NCBI RefSeq assembly: GCF_900090325.1
Contig: NZ_FMHW01000002.1
Coordinates: 2,914,001 to 2,978,000 of the forward strand
Length of the DNA: 64,000 nt
Origin: Micromonospora pallida
GTDB lineage: Bacteria; Actinomycetota; Actinomycetes; Mycobacteriales; Micromonosporaceae
Reading direction: 5' to 3'
Positions 25,936 to 34,120 of this stretch are shown here, piece by piece. The translations under genes and the position numbers were made by a program. The notes under the pieces are model-generated. The model did not search any database. It saw only the letters and a program-made list of their open reading frames with translations, and was not told the DNA's origin. How positions within the stretch are numbered: position 1 is the first letter of the stretch; every line of letters starts with the position of its first letter.

Positions 25936-27150
25936 ATGTGGAGACGTAGGGTTGCCGAGCCGCTGCCCGCGCAGGCTCACGCGACGCGAGTGACGTTCCT
26001 CGAGCTCTTCTTCGACCTGGTGTTCGTGTTCGCGTTGACGCGGATCGTCGCCCGGGCGTTCGAGGACCTTGTGGTCGAGCCGGGGGGCAGCATGTGGTCA
26101 CGGGCGCTGCCTGGGGCCGGGAAGACCCTCCTGCTGCTGTTGGCCCTGTACGCGCTGTGGCAGGGCACCGCCTGGACGACCAGCCGCTACGACCCGGAGT
26201 CGAACGCCATCCAGGCGGTGGTCGCCGTCGCACTCGGGGCCGGGCTGGTGATGGGAGTGGCCGTTCCGCAGGCGTTCCACGGCTACGCCGAAGCGTTCGC
26301 GATGGCCTACGTCATCGGCCAGGTCGCCCGGCCCCTGGTGCTCCGGCTCTCGCTCCGCGAGCAGGGGCGACGACTGCTGAAATGGCGGATGTTGGTCACG
26401 TACGGCGTCATCGGCGCGTTGTGGATCGTCGGGGCGTTCGTCGACGGGCGTACGTTGATCACGCTGTGGGCGCTCGCGCTCGCGATCGAGTACGCGGCCG
26501 AACGGTACGGGTGGCCCGTACCCGGGCTGGGACGCTCCGCGACCGCCCGGTGGGACATCGCCGCGGAACACCTCGCCGAGCGGTACCAACAGTTCTTCCT
26601 CATCGCCCTGGGCGAGACGATCCTGGTGATCGGCGTGTCCTACAGCACCGGCCCCTTCAATCTGGAGCACACCCTCGCCTTCGCGACCGCCGCGATCACC
26701 TCGGCCCTGCTCTGGCGCGTCTACTACCACCGCGCCGGGCGGATCCTCCCCGAGGCCATCGCCCACTCGAACAAGCCGTCGGCCATCGGCAGGTCCGCCG
26801 CCACCACCCATCTCGTCATGATCATCGGAGTGGTGACCACCGCCCTCGGCTACGAGATCACCATCCAACACCCCGTCGGCCACGCCCCGGCGACCTGGAT
26901 CGCACCCGTCCTGCTCGGTCCGGCTCTGTTCATCGCCGGGCGCGCCCGCTTCGAATACGAGGTCTTCGGCCGGGTCTCCCCAGCCCGCCTGGTGACCCTC
27001 GCGGCGCTCATCCTGCCCTACCCGCTGCTCACGTTCGCACCGCCCGTCGCCGCGTCGGGGCTCGCCGCCGCGGTGCTGCTCGCCGCCGCGGTGGCCGATG
27101 CCCGACGCGCACACGGCCGGCCACCGGAGCCCGCCAGACCACCCTTCTGA
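25936..27150 (+). CDS. LtrA family (low temperature requirement protein A) membrane protein
   Basis: A 404-aa protein with ten or more hydrophobic helices. The opening TRVTFLELFFDLVFVFALTR (about residues 14-33) is the family hallmark, and AEHLAERYQQFFLIALGETI (about 215-234) is its second conserved block. The ATG at 25936 is preferred; GTG codons just upstream are alternatives. LtrA was named from a cold-sensitive Listeria mutant; the biochemical role of the family is not established. It stands alone, downstream of a long repeat-containing gap. Confidence 0.88.
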   Translation: MWRRRVAEPLPAQAHATRVTFLELFFDLVFVFALTRIVARAFEDLVVEPGGSMWSRALPGAGKTLLLLLALYALWQGTAWTTSRYDPESNAIQAVVAVALGAGLVMGVAVPQAFHGYAEAFAMAYVIGQVARPLVLRLSLREQGRRLLKWRMLVTYGVIGALWIVGAFVDGRTLITLWALALAIEYAAERYGWPVPGLGRSATARWDIAAEHLAERYQQFFLIALGETILVIGVSYSTGPFNLEHTLAFATAAITSALLWRVYYHRAGRILPEAIAHSNKPSAIGRSAATTHLVMIIGVVTTALGYEITIQHPVGHAPATWIAPVLLGPALFIAGRARFEYEVFGRVSPARLVTLAALILPYPLLTFAPPVAASGLAAAVLLAAAVADARRAHGRPPEPARPPF

Positions 27151-27370
27151 TCCGGCTTCACGTCATACGTGCGCCCGCCATCCGGGACGCCGGACCGGGT
27201 CGACCCCACTCTCGCGTACGTCAATGTCGTGGACGAATCCCCGGCGCCCGACCCACCGACCGGGCCATCGACCGACGTTTCCCCCACCTGAACTCCGGAA
27301 ACGGGACGGCCGCGACATCGGGCACCCAGAGCATGAAGGTTGCTGTCAGGTAACGCAGAGGTGTCCGGAG

Positions 27371-27406
27371 CATTTTTTCAAGGGAAACCGTTGGTAGGGT
27401 GCGGCG
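27371..27406 (+). promoter_or_regulatory. Leaderless promoter and possible LacI-type operator of the sugar ABC operon
   Basis: TAGGGT (27395-27400) ends 6 nt before the GTG at 27407 and no Shine-Dalgarno is present. The half-palindromic GGGAAACCGTTGG (27382-27394), with a central CG, resembles LacI-family operators of sugar operons. The -35 is unclear (T-rich 27373-27378). Confidence 0.4.
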
Positions 27407-28354
27407 GTGCCTCCCCCTACGGTCGTCGAAGACGCCGGGACCACGGCGGCCGCGACCGCCGGCGCCCCCACGCCCGGCCGGCCACGTGGCGAGCGTGGCC
27501 TGTCCTGGTTGCTGCTCCTGCCATCGGTCGCGGTCTTCGCCCTGTTCATCTTCTGGCCGCTCGGACGGACCTTCTACCTGTCCACCCACGGCAATGACAT
27601 CTTCGGCGCACCGAGCGCCTACGTCGGCTTCGCCCACTACACGGAAATGCTGTCCGGCGAATTCCTCGGGGTGCTCGGCACCACCGCGATGTTCACCCTG
27701 ATCAGCGTCCTACCGGCGGTGCTCGGCGCGCTGGTGGTGGTGCTGCTGCTGGAGTCGCGCATCCGGGGCGTACGGGCGTTGCGCACCGCCTTCGCGCTGC
27801 CGTTCGCGTTCTCGGTGGCCACCGCCTCCGTGGTGTTCGCGGTGATCTACAACCCGGCCATCGGCATCGCCAACGGGATGCTCGGCGCGGTCGGCGTCGA
27901 CCGGGTCAACTGGCTCACCGACCCCTCCATCGCCCTGCCCGCCGTCGGCCTCGCCACGGTCTGGATGAACCTCGGGTACAACGTGCTGGTGCTCTCCGCC
28001 GGCGTGGCGGCCATCCCGCAGGAGGTCGTCGAGGCGGCCCGGCTCGACGGCGCGACCGGCTGGCGGCTCGCCACCAGCGTCACCATCCCGCTGCTCTCCC
28101 CGCAACTGTTCTTCCTCGTCGTGGTCTCCACGATCCACGCGCTGCAGAGCTTCGGCCAGATCCACATCCTCACCAAGGGCGGGCCGGACGACGCCACCAC
28201 CACCCTGGTCTACTCCATCTACGAGGAGGCGTTCGCGTTCGGCTCCGCCGACTTCGGTGCGGCGAGCGCCCAGGCGGTCGTGCTGCTGCTGATCATGCTG
28301 ATCTGCACGGCCATCCAGTTCGGCGTCCTGGAACGGCGGGTGCACTACCGATGA
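27407..28354 (+). CDS. Sugar ABC transporter permease (UgpA/MalF type)
   Basis: A 315-aa permease with a 30-residue cytoplasmic N-terminus and about six membrane helices. The EAA loop EAARLDGATGWRLATSVTIP (about 208-227) contacts the ATPase. The last four bases overlap the start of the second permease (ATGA). With the next two genes it forms a carbohydrate importer of the CUT1 group; glycerol-3-phosphate- or oligosaccharide-type substrates are common for relatives. No ATPase gene is present, so a shared MsiK-like ATPase elsewhere probably drives it. Confidence 0.92.
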   Translation: MPPPTVVEDAGTTAAATAGAPTPGRPRGERGLSWLLLLPSVAVFALFIFWPLGRTFYLSTHGNDIFGAPSAYVGFAHYTEMLSGEFLGVLGTTAMFTLISVLPAVLGALVVVLLLESRIRGVRALRTAFALPFAFSVATASVVFAVIYNPAIGIANGMLGAVGVDRVNWLTDPSIALPAVGLATVWMNLGYNVLVLSAGVAAIPQEVVEAARLDGATGWRLATSVTIPLLSPQLFFLVVVSTIHALQSFGQIHILTKGGPDDATTTLVYSIYEEAFAFGSADFGAASAQAVVLLLIMLICTAIQFGVLERRVHYR

Positions 28355-29184
28355 GCCGACGTATTTCGCCCGGCCGGATCGCCGTCTACGTCGTCCTCGG
28401 ACTGGCGCTCGTCCCGGTGCTGTTCCCGGTCTACTACGCGTTCGCCGGTGCCGTGATGGGCCCCGGCGACCTGGCCACCTATCCCCCGGCGCTGGTGCCG
28501 CACGCCCTGCACTGGCAGAACTTCGGCGACGTGTTCGACGCCGTGCCCCTGGGCCGGTTCTACGTCAACTCCGCCGTGCAGGCCGGCGTGATCACCCTCG
28601 CCCAGGTGGTGACCAGCATCCTCGCCGCGTACGCCTTCGCGTTCCTGCGGATGCCGGCGAAGGCGGCGACCTTCGCGCTCTTCCTGGCCACGCTGATGGT
28701 CCCGTGGGAGAGCATCATCATCCCCAACTACCTGGCCATCTCGGACTGGGGACTGGCCCGTGGTGGGCTGACCTACCTCGGCCTGGTGCTGCCGTTCCTC
28801 GCCTCGGCATTCGGCACCTTCCTGCTGCGCCAGGCGTTCCTCCAGTTCCCCGGCGAACTGCGCGACGCGGCCGTGATCGACGGTTGCGGGCACTGGCGGC
28901 TGCTCTGGCGGGTGGTGGTGCCGCTGTCCAAGCCGTCCATCGCGGCGGTCGGGGTGTACGTCTTCCTCTCCGCATGGAACCAGTACTTCTGGCCACTGAT
29001 CCTCATCCGGGATCCCGAGTACCAGACCCTCCAGATCGGGATCTCCCAGCTCAACGATGCTGAGGCGGCCCAGCCGGGGTTGATCCTGGCCGGCGTCGCG
29101 CTCTCCCTGCTCCCCACCCTGGCCGTCGTGATCTTCGGCCAGCGGTACATCGTCCGTGGTCTCACCGCGGGCGCACTGCGTTGA
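28351..29184 (+). CDS. Sugar ABC transporter permease (UgpE/MalG type)
   Basis: A 277-aa permease, coupled by ATGA to the preceding permease. About six helices are visible; the EAA loop appears as LRDAAVIDGCGHWRLLWRVV (about 171-190). TLMVPWESIIIPNYL is the conserved segment before it. Second half of the CUT1 importer channel. The solute-binding lipoprotein gene follows after 20 nt. Confidence 0.92.
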   Translation: MSRRISPGRIAVYVVLGLALVPVLFPVYYAFAGAVMGPGDLATYPPALVPHALHWQNFGDVFDAVPLGRFYVNSAVQAGVITLAQVVTSILAAYAFAFLRMPAKAATFALFLATLMVPWESIIIPNYLAISDWGLARGGLTYLGLVLPFLASAFGTFLLRQAFLQFPGELRDAAVIDGCGHWRLLWRVVVPLSKPSIAAVGVYVFLSAWNQYFWPLILIRDPEYQTLQIGISQLNDAEAAQPGLILAGVALSLLPTLAVVIFGQRYIVRGLTAGALR

Positions 29185-29204
29185 ACCCCCACCGAGGAGA
29201 GGCA

Positions 29205-30611
29205 ATGGCACTTCCCCGACCACGCCGTACCGGCGCAGTCATCCTCGCCCTGCTCACCGCCACCGCGCTGGTCGCCGGCTGCGGCGGCGCCGAGTCCGGC
29301 GGCGAGGCATCCGACGCCCTGAATGCGCCGGGCGCCGAGGCGCTCAACAACGCCGACGGGAAGACGACCGTCGAGTTCTGGCACTCGATGAAGGGCGCGA
29401 ACGCCACCGCCGTGGACAAGCTGGTCGCCGACTTCAACGCCGCCAACGGCGGCAAGATCGAGGTCAAGGCGGTCTACCAGGGCAGCTACGACGAGACGAT
29501 CGCCAAGTACAAGGCGTCGGTGCAGCAGAAGAGCACCCCCGCCCTGGTTCAGGTGTACGACATCGGCAGCCGCTTCATGGTCGACTCGAAGCAGGTCGTG
29601 CCGATGCACCGGTTCATCGAGAAGGACAAGTTCGACGCCGGCGACATCGAACCGAACATCGCCAGCTACTACTCGGTCGACGGCAAGCTCTGGTCGATGC
29701 CGTTCAACACCTCCACCCCCCTGCTGTACCTCAACAAGGAGGCGTTCGAGTCCGCCGGGCTCGACCCGACCAAGCCACCGAAGACCCTCGCCGAGATCGG
29801 CGAGCTGGCCAAGAAGCTCACCGTGAAGGACGCCAGCGGCAAGACCACCCAGTTCGGCTTCGGTGCGGCCATCTACGGCTGGCTGCTCGAACAGCTCCTC
29901 GCCACCGACGGCAAGGAGTACTGCGACAACGGCAACGGACGCGAGAAGCTCGCCACCCGGGTGCAGTTCGACCAGCCGGCGGCGGTGCAGGTCGCCCAGT
30001 GGTGGGCGGACCTGGTCCGCAACGGGTACGCGACGAACACCGGCCGGAAGACCGACGACGCCCAGGCGGCCTTCAAGGCCGGGACGGTCGCCATGCACCT
30101 GGAGTCGACCAGCGTGCTGCGCGGCTACGTCGACGCGGCGGCGGGCAAGTTCACCGTCCTGACCGCCCCGTACCCGAAGGTGTCGGACGCCTCCACCGGC
30201 GGACCGATCATCGGCGGGGCGTCGCTCTGGATCAACGGGGTCGGGCACAGCGCCGCCGAGAAGCGGGCCGCCTGGGAGTTCGCCAAGTTCTCCGCCGACG
30301 CCACCCCGCAGGCCCAGTGGCACACCGGCACCGGCTACGTGCCGATCAACGTGCGGGCGCTGGACCAGGTCGACAAGGCATGGGTGACGAAGTACCCGCA
30401 GTTCCGCACCGCCGTGGACCAGTTGCACTCGCTGCCGCCGTCGGTCGCCTCGGCCGGCTGTCTGCTCGGCGTGATGCCGCAGGCGCGTAAGGCCGCCGAG
30501 GACGGGCTGGAGGCGGCCATCGTCGGCACCAAGCCCGCCGAGCAGGCCATGAAGGACGCCGCCACGAGCGTCCAGCCGGCGATCGACAGCTACAACAAGT
30601 CGGTGGCCTGA
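29205..30611 (+). CDS. Sugar ABC transporter solute-binding lipoprotein (UgpB type)
   Basis: A 468-aa exported lipoprotein: signal peptide ending in the lipobox LVAGC (Cys about residue 26), then a two-lobed extracellular binding protein. VEFWHSMKGANATAVDKLV and YDETIAKYKASVQQKSTPAL are characteristic of UgpB-like proteins. The ATG at 29205 has GAGGAGA 5 nt upstream; a start at 29181 lacks a site. Last gene of the operon, closed by a 16-bp hairpin. The ligand is not certain; glycerol-3-phosphate diesters or an oligosaccharide are both possible. Confidence 0.9.
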   Translation: MALPRPRRTGAVILALLTATALVAGCGGAESGGEASDALNAPGAEALNNADGKTTVEFWHSMKGANATAVDKLVADFNAANGGKIEVKAVYQGSYDETIAKYKASVQQKSTPALVQVYDIGSRFMVDSKQVVPMHRFIEKDKFDAGDIEPNIASYYSVDGKLWSMPFNTSTPLLYLNKEAFESAGLDPTKPPKTLAEIGELAKKLTVKDASGKTTQFGFGAAIYGWLLEQLLATDGKEYCDNGNGREKLATRVQFDQPAAVQVAQWWADLVRNGYATNTGRKTDDAQAAFKAGTVAMHLESTSVLRGYVDAAAGKFTVLTAPYPKVSDASTGGPIIGGASLWINGVGHSAAEKRAAWEFAKFSADATPQAQWHTGTGYVPINVRALDQVDKAWVTKYPQFRTAVDQLHSLPPSVASAGCLLGVMPQARKAAEDGLEAAIVGTKPAEQAMKDAATSVQPAIDSYNKSVA

Positions 30612-30617
30612 CCGACC

Positions 30618-30658
30618 CCGGTCCGCTGGCCCACCCGCGCGCTGGGCCAGCGGACCGG
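30618..30658 (+). terminator. Intrinsic-type hairpin after the sugar ABC operon
   Basis: Perfect 16-bp arms (30618-30633 and 30643-30658) around a 9-nt loop, starting 6 nt after the stop codon of the binding protein. No T-tract follows. It ends only a few bases before the LysE reading frame. Confidence 0.85.
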
Positions 30659-30680
30659 CTCGATGTCGAATACTGGACGG

Positions 30681-31298
30681 GTGTTCACCTTCTACCTGGC
30701 CGCAGTCGGCGCGCTGGTGCTGTTGACGCTCCTGCCGGGCCCGGACGTCGCGGTCGTCACGCGCTTCGCCCTCGGTGGCGGTGTCGCGGCCGGAGCGCGG
30801 GCGGCGGTGGGCGTGGTCGGTGGGCTGGCCGCCTGGGGCGTACTGACCGTGGTGGGACTCGCCGCTGTGCTGGCCGCGTCAGCCACCGCGTACACGGTCG
30901 TGAAGCTCGCTGGCGCAGTCTTCCTCGTCGGAATGGGCGTCCGGATGCTGTGGCGCAGCCGCCGGCGAGACAGCCTTCCCACGGACGCGCGGCCGGCGGA
31001 GGCTGGTCACGCCGCCCGCAGCGGCCTGCTCACGAACGTGCTCAACCCCAAGATCGCCGTCTTCTACACCGGCCTGCTGCCGTCGCTGGTTCCCGCTGGT
31101 GGTTCACCCCGTCTGTGGCTGCCTCTGCTCGTCCTCACCCACGCGGTCCTCTCGCTTGCCTGGCTGGTCGGATACGCAGCCGTTCTGTCGAGGTCCAGGT
31201 CCGTGCTGGGGCGGCCCGGAGTCCGCACCGTGCTGGACCGGGTCACCGGCTGCGTACTGATCGGCTTCGGCGTGCGCGTCGCGGCCGAGGCGCGTTGA
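30681..31298 (+). CDS. LysE family amino-acid exporter
   Basis: A 205-aa membrane protein of the LysE/RhtB family: an N-terminal helix then the hallmark LTLLPGPDVAVV (about 11-22), GLAAWG and NVLNPKIAVFY (about 120). Six helices are predicted. GTG 30681 is preferred over the in-frame ATG 30663, because it gives the usual family N-terminus and has AATACT ending 6 nt upstream (leaderless pattern), while the ATG abuts the terminator hairpin. Substrate unknown; homoserine/threonine-type efflux is typical. Confidence 0.86.
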   Translation: MFTFYLAAVGALVLLTLLPGPDVAVVTRFALGGGVAAGARAAVGVVGGLAAWGVLTVVGLAAVLAASATAYTVVKLAGAVFLVGMGVRMLWRSRRRDSLPTDARPAEAGHAARSGLLTNVLNPKIAVFYTGLLPSLVPAGGSPRLWLPLLVLTHAVLSLAWLVGYAAVLSRSRSVLGRPGVRTVLDRVTGCVLIGFGVRVAAEAR

Positions 31299-31316
31299 GC
31301 AGCCCCGCGCCCACCC

Positions 31317-31392
31317 CGTCGATCATGGACTTCGGGCACCTCACAAGGCTCACAAATGCCACCAATCAGGTGCCACAACTCCATGATCGACG
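31317..31392. repeat. 25-bp imperfect inverted repeat between convergent genes
   Basis: Arms 31317-31341 and 31368-31392 pair at 22 of 25 positions (outer part CGTCGATCATGGA fully matched) around a 26-nt loop. It sits between the LysE gene and the convergent GNAT gene, so it can act as a bidirectional terminator. It resembles a dispersed repeat rather than a simple GC hairpin. Confidence 0.78.
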
Positions 31393-31423
31393 GGATGGTC
31401 AGGGGCGCCGCGACGAGCGCGGG

Positions 31424-32167
31424 TCACAGGGGGTGGCGGACCCACACGTTGGGTTCGACGTACACGGCGTAGTCGTGGGTGGTGTCGCAGTGCACGGGGG
31501 CGAGGGCACCGGGAACGTGCACCGGGCCGGTGGTGTCGAAGGGCAGACCCGTCCAGGCACGCCACTCCGCGAGGGTTCCGGGGATGGTCATGGAGCGCGG
31601 GGCGATCGACTCGATGTGGCCGCCGGCACGTACGTGGGTGCGGAGCCACGGGTCCTCGGGGAGACCATCGGCCCGAGTCCGCGCGACGTACGTGGTCATG
31701 GCCTCGTCGGGGCGGGTGTGCTTGCCGCTGGGTCGTACCGGGGCGACGAGGGTGTGGTAGCCCAGTCGGACGGTGTGGTCGCGCATCTCCTCCAGCATGC
31801 GTGCGGACAGGCCACGGCCGCGCTGGTCGGGTTGGATGCAGATCTCCAGCGCCGAGACGATGGTCGCCTTCGTGCCGGCGAGCCGGTTGAGGGTGGCGCG
31901 TTGCACCACGCGGTCCCAGCCGCCGGGCGGCAGCGGTTCGGCGTCGTCCCAGGCCAGCGGAACGCTGTAAGCACGGGCGAGCGCGCGGCCGGGGTTGGCG
32001 GGGTCGATGGCCACCAGCACGAACTCGGGGTAGACCTCGTCGGCGACGGCGTAGTACAGCGACGCGATGGGATCCCAGGTCATGAACTCCGGCCAGGCGC
32101 CGTCGAAGTCCTCGAGCAGCGGGGCGAGTTCCGGTCGCTGCGCCAGCGAGTACACCTCAAGATCCAT
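31424..32167 (-). CDS. GNAT family N-acetyltransferase
   Basis: A 247-aa protein. The acetyl-CoA-binding motif is ICIQPDQRGRGLSARML (R/Q-x-x-G-x-G/A region, about 128-144), preceded by the beta strands AIVSALE-like. The ATG at 32167 is chosen; TACGGT (32180-32175) ends 7 nt before it with no Shine-Dalgarno, suggesting a leaderless mRNA. The long upstream open frame overlaps the divergent methyltransferase promoter. Substrate unknown. The gene is monocistronic and convergent with LysE. Confidence 0.78.
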   Translation of the reverse strand: MDLEVYSLAQRPELAPLLEDFDGAWPEFMTWDPIASLYYAVADEVYPEFVLVAIDPANPGRALARAYSVPLAWDDAEPLPPGGWDRVVQRATLNRLAGTKATIVSALEICIQPDQRGRGLSARMLEEMRDHTVRLGYHTLVAPVRPSGKHTRPDEAMTTYVARTRADGLPEDPWLRTHVRAGGHIESIAPRSMTIPGTLAEWRAWTGLPFDTTGPVHVPGALAPVHCDTTHDYAVYVEPNVWVRHPL

Positions 32168-32301
32168 GTGCAGCACCGTATCGTCGCTGTTGGCGAGGCC
32201 GCACTGACTTTTCGTCGGCCCCGTGGTCGCTGTCGACGAGGAGGTTGCCTGGCCGGACATGGGCGGGCGGCGGGACGCGGTGCTTGTGGTGAGATGGCCG
32301 G

Positions 32302-33075
32302 ATGAGCCGACTCGGGAGCCCGACCGCCGCACCGGACCAGATCACCTACCTGGACACCGCCGCCGCCACACCGGTGGGCCTGGACTACAAGCGACGTCTC
32401 GTCGAGGCGCTCGACGTACGGACGGGACAGACCGTGGTCGACCTCGGCTGCGGGCCGGGGACGGACCTGGCCGCACTGGCCGACGCGGTCGGACCGGACG
32501 GCACGGTGTTCGGCGTCGACCTCGAGCCCCGGATGGTCGCCGAGGCGAGCCGTCGGCACGCCGACCGACCGAACGTCGAGGTACGGGCGGGCGACGTCCA
32601 CGAGCTGCCGCTGGCCGACGCGAGTGTGGACCGCATCCGGGTGGACCGGGTCCTGCAACACCTGTCCGACCCGGCGCGGGTGTTCGCGGAGGCCCGGCGG
32701 GCGCTGCGGCCGGGTGGCTTCTTCGGCATGGCCGAGCCGGACTGGGACACCCTCGCCGTCGCGGACGAGGACGTGGCGACGAGCCGCCGCTTCGCGCGGT
32801 TCACCGCCGGTCGGGTCCGCAACGCCACGATCGGGCGGCAGTTGGTCGGGCTCGCCACCCGGGCCGGCTTCCGGGTCCGGTCGGTCGATCCGATGGCGGT
32901 GCTGTTCCGGGACTTCGACACCGCCGACCAGATCCTCGGACTACGGCGGAACACGGCCCGGGCGGTGCAGGCGGGCGAGCTGGCCGAGACGGACGGGCGG
33001 GCGTGGCTGCACCGGCTGGAGACCGGTCCGGTCCTCGCCGGCTTCACGTTCTACCTGGTCACCGCAGAGGCGTGA
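32302..33075 (+). CDS. SAM-dependent class I methyltransferase
   Basis: A 257-aa methyltransferase. Motif I is VVDLGCGPGTDLAAL (about 45-59), followed by VFGVDLEPRMV (acidic residue of strand 2), AGDVHELPLADASVD and LRPGGFF. UbiE/MenG-like relatives methylate small molecules, but the substrate cannot be assigned. TGAGAT ends 6 nt upstream of the ATG. An imperfect duplicate of the last 21 bp, stop included, follows directly. Confidence 0.88.
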   Translation: MSRLGSPTAAPDQITYLDTAAATPVGLDYKRRLVEALDVRTGQTVVDLGCGPGTDLAALADAVGPDGTVFGVDLEPRMVAEASRRHADRPNVEVRAGDVHELPLADASVDRIRVDRVLQHLSDPARVFAEARRALRPGGFFGMAEPDWDTLAVADEDVATSRRFARFTAGRVRNATIGRQLVGLATRAGFRVRSVDPMAVLFRDFDTADQILGLRRNTARAVQAGELAETDGRAWLHRLETGPVLAGFTFYLVTAEA

Positions 33076-33099
33076 ACTCTGGTCACCGCCGAGGTGTGA
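33055..33099 (+). repeat. Tandem duplicate of the methyltransferase gene's 3' end
   Basis: CTGGTCACCGCAGAGGCGTG at 33055-33074 (then the A of the TGA stop at 33075) is repeated as a 21-mer at 33079-33099 with 19 of 21 matches, including a second TGA. Period 24 bp. Confidence 0.8.
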
Positions 33100-33183
33100 G
33101 AACGGTGTTTCCGTCCCGGGCACACAGCCGACACACAGCTTGGACCTGATCCGGTCCCAGTATCACCCGGCAGGCTCGGCCCC

Positions 33184-34047
33184 GTGGACACGATTGATCG
33201 GGCATGCGAGACGCACTGGTCGTACCGGGGGCGACCGGTCCGGGTGGCGGTGGCCGGGGCACGGCGGGCGACGGCGGCCCGGCGGGTGGTCGCCGGAGCG
33301 CTGGCCGCCCTGGACCGGGTCACCGCACCTGGGCGGGGCGAGCTGGCCCGGGTACACCGGGCCGCCGGCCGTCCGGTGCCGGTCGGGCCGCTGCTGCGCG
33401 ACCTGGTGGCGGTCGCTCTGCACGCGGCGCGGGCCAGCGACGGCGCCTGCGATCCGACAATCGGCGCGGCCCGGATCCGGCTGGCCGCCCGGGGCGGCCC
33501 GCTGCCCGTCTGCGGTTTCGGCACCGGAGTTCCGCTGCCGACCGACGACTGGCGGTCGGTGTCGCTGCGGAACGACCGGTTGACCGTGCCGCCGACGTTG
33601 CTGCTGGTCCTGGGCGGGACGGCGACGGCGTACCTGGCGCAACACTGCGCCGCGCGGATCGCCGAGCGGTCGGCGGGCGGGGTGCTGGTCGCCATCGGGT
33701 CCCGGGTGGCGACCGCCGGTCCGGCGCCGCGCGGCGGCTGGCCGGTGCCGGTGGGCGGCCGGACGATCCGGCTCCGCGGGGGTGGGCTGGCCACCGCGTC
33801 CGCGTGCCGTCCGGACGGTGGGGGCGTGCTCGATCCGCGGTCCGGCGGGGCACCTGAGCTGCCCTGGGACGCGGTGACCGTGGCCGCCCCGGACACGGTG
33901 CGGGCGGCCACCCTCGCCATCACCGCCCTGGTGCGAGCTGCGGACGGCCCAGGCTGGCTCGCCGGGCAGGACTGCGCCTGGTGGGTCGACCCGGACCGGG
34001 CCGAACTGTCGCCGTACCCCGGGGTGGGCGCGGGCCGGACCCGGTAG
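33184..34047 (+). CDS. ApbE-like protein with degenerate active-site motifs
   Basis: A 287-aa protein with the outline of FAD:protein FMN transferase (ApbE): ASDGACDPTIGAARIR (about 80-95), LGGTATAYLAQHCA (about 143), GVLVAIGSRVATAGP (about 165), LATASACRP and VLDPRSG. Key positions differ from active ApbE: the Lys of the usual GGxAKGY is Thr, and the Asp of the usual GGD is Arg (GSR), so metal and FAD binding is doubtful. No signal peptide is seen. It may be a non-catalytic relative or a divergent transferase. GTG start at 33184; CAGGCT lies 7 nt upstream. Confidence 0.68.
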   Translation: MDTIDRACETHWSYRGRPVRVAVAGARRATAARRVVAGALAALDRVTAPGRGELARVHRAAGRPVPVGPLLRDLVAVALHAARASDGACDPTIGAARIRLAARGGPLPVCGFGTGVPLPTDDWRSVSLRNDRLTVPPTLLLVLGGTATAYLAQHCAARIAERSAGGVLVAIGSRVATAGPAPRGGWPVPVGGRTIRLRGGGLATASACRPDGGGVLDPRSGGAPELPWDAVTVAAPDTVRAATLAITALVRAADGPGWLAGQDCAWWVDPDRAELSPYPGVGAGRTR

Positions 34048-34108
34048 GCGGGCCGGCCCGCGTCCACGACCGGCCCCGACGCGTCCCCAGCGAACTGTTA
34101 CCGGATGG

Positions 34109-34120
34109 TAGTTTCCGGTG
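34109..34120 (+). promoter_or_regulatory. Leaderless -10 element of the SDR gene
   Basis: TAGTTT (34109-34114) ends exactly 6 nt before the ATG at 34121. No Shine-Dalgarno and no clear -35 were seen. Confidence 0.35.
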
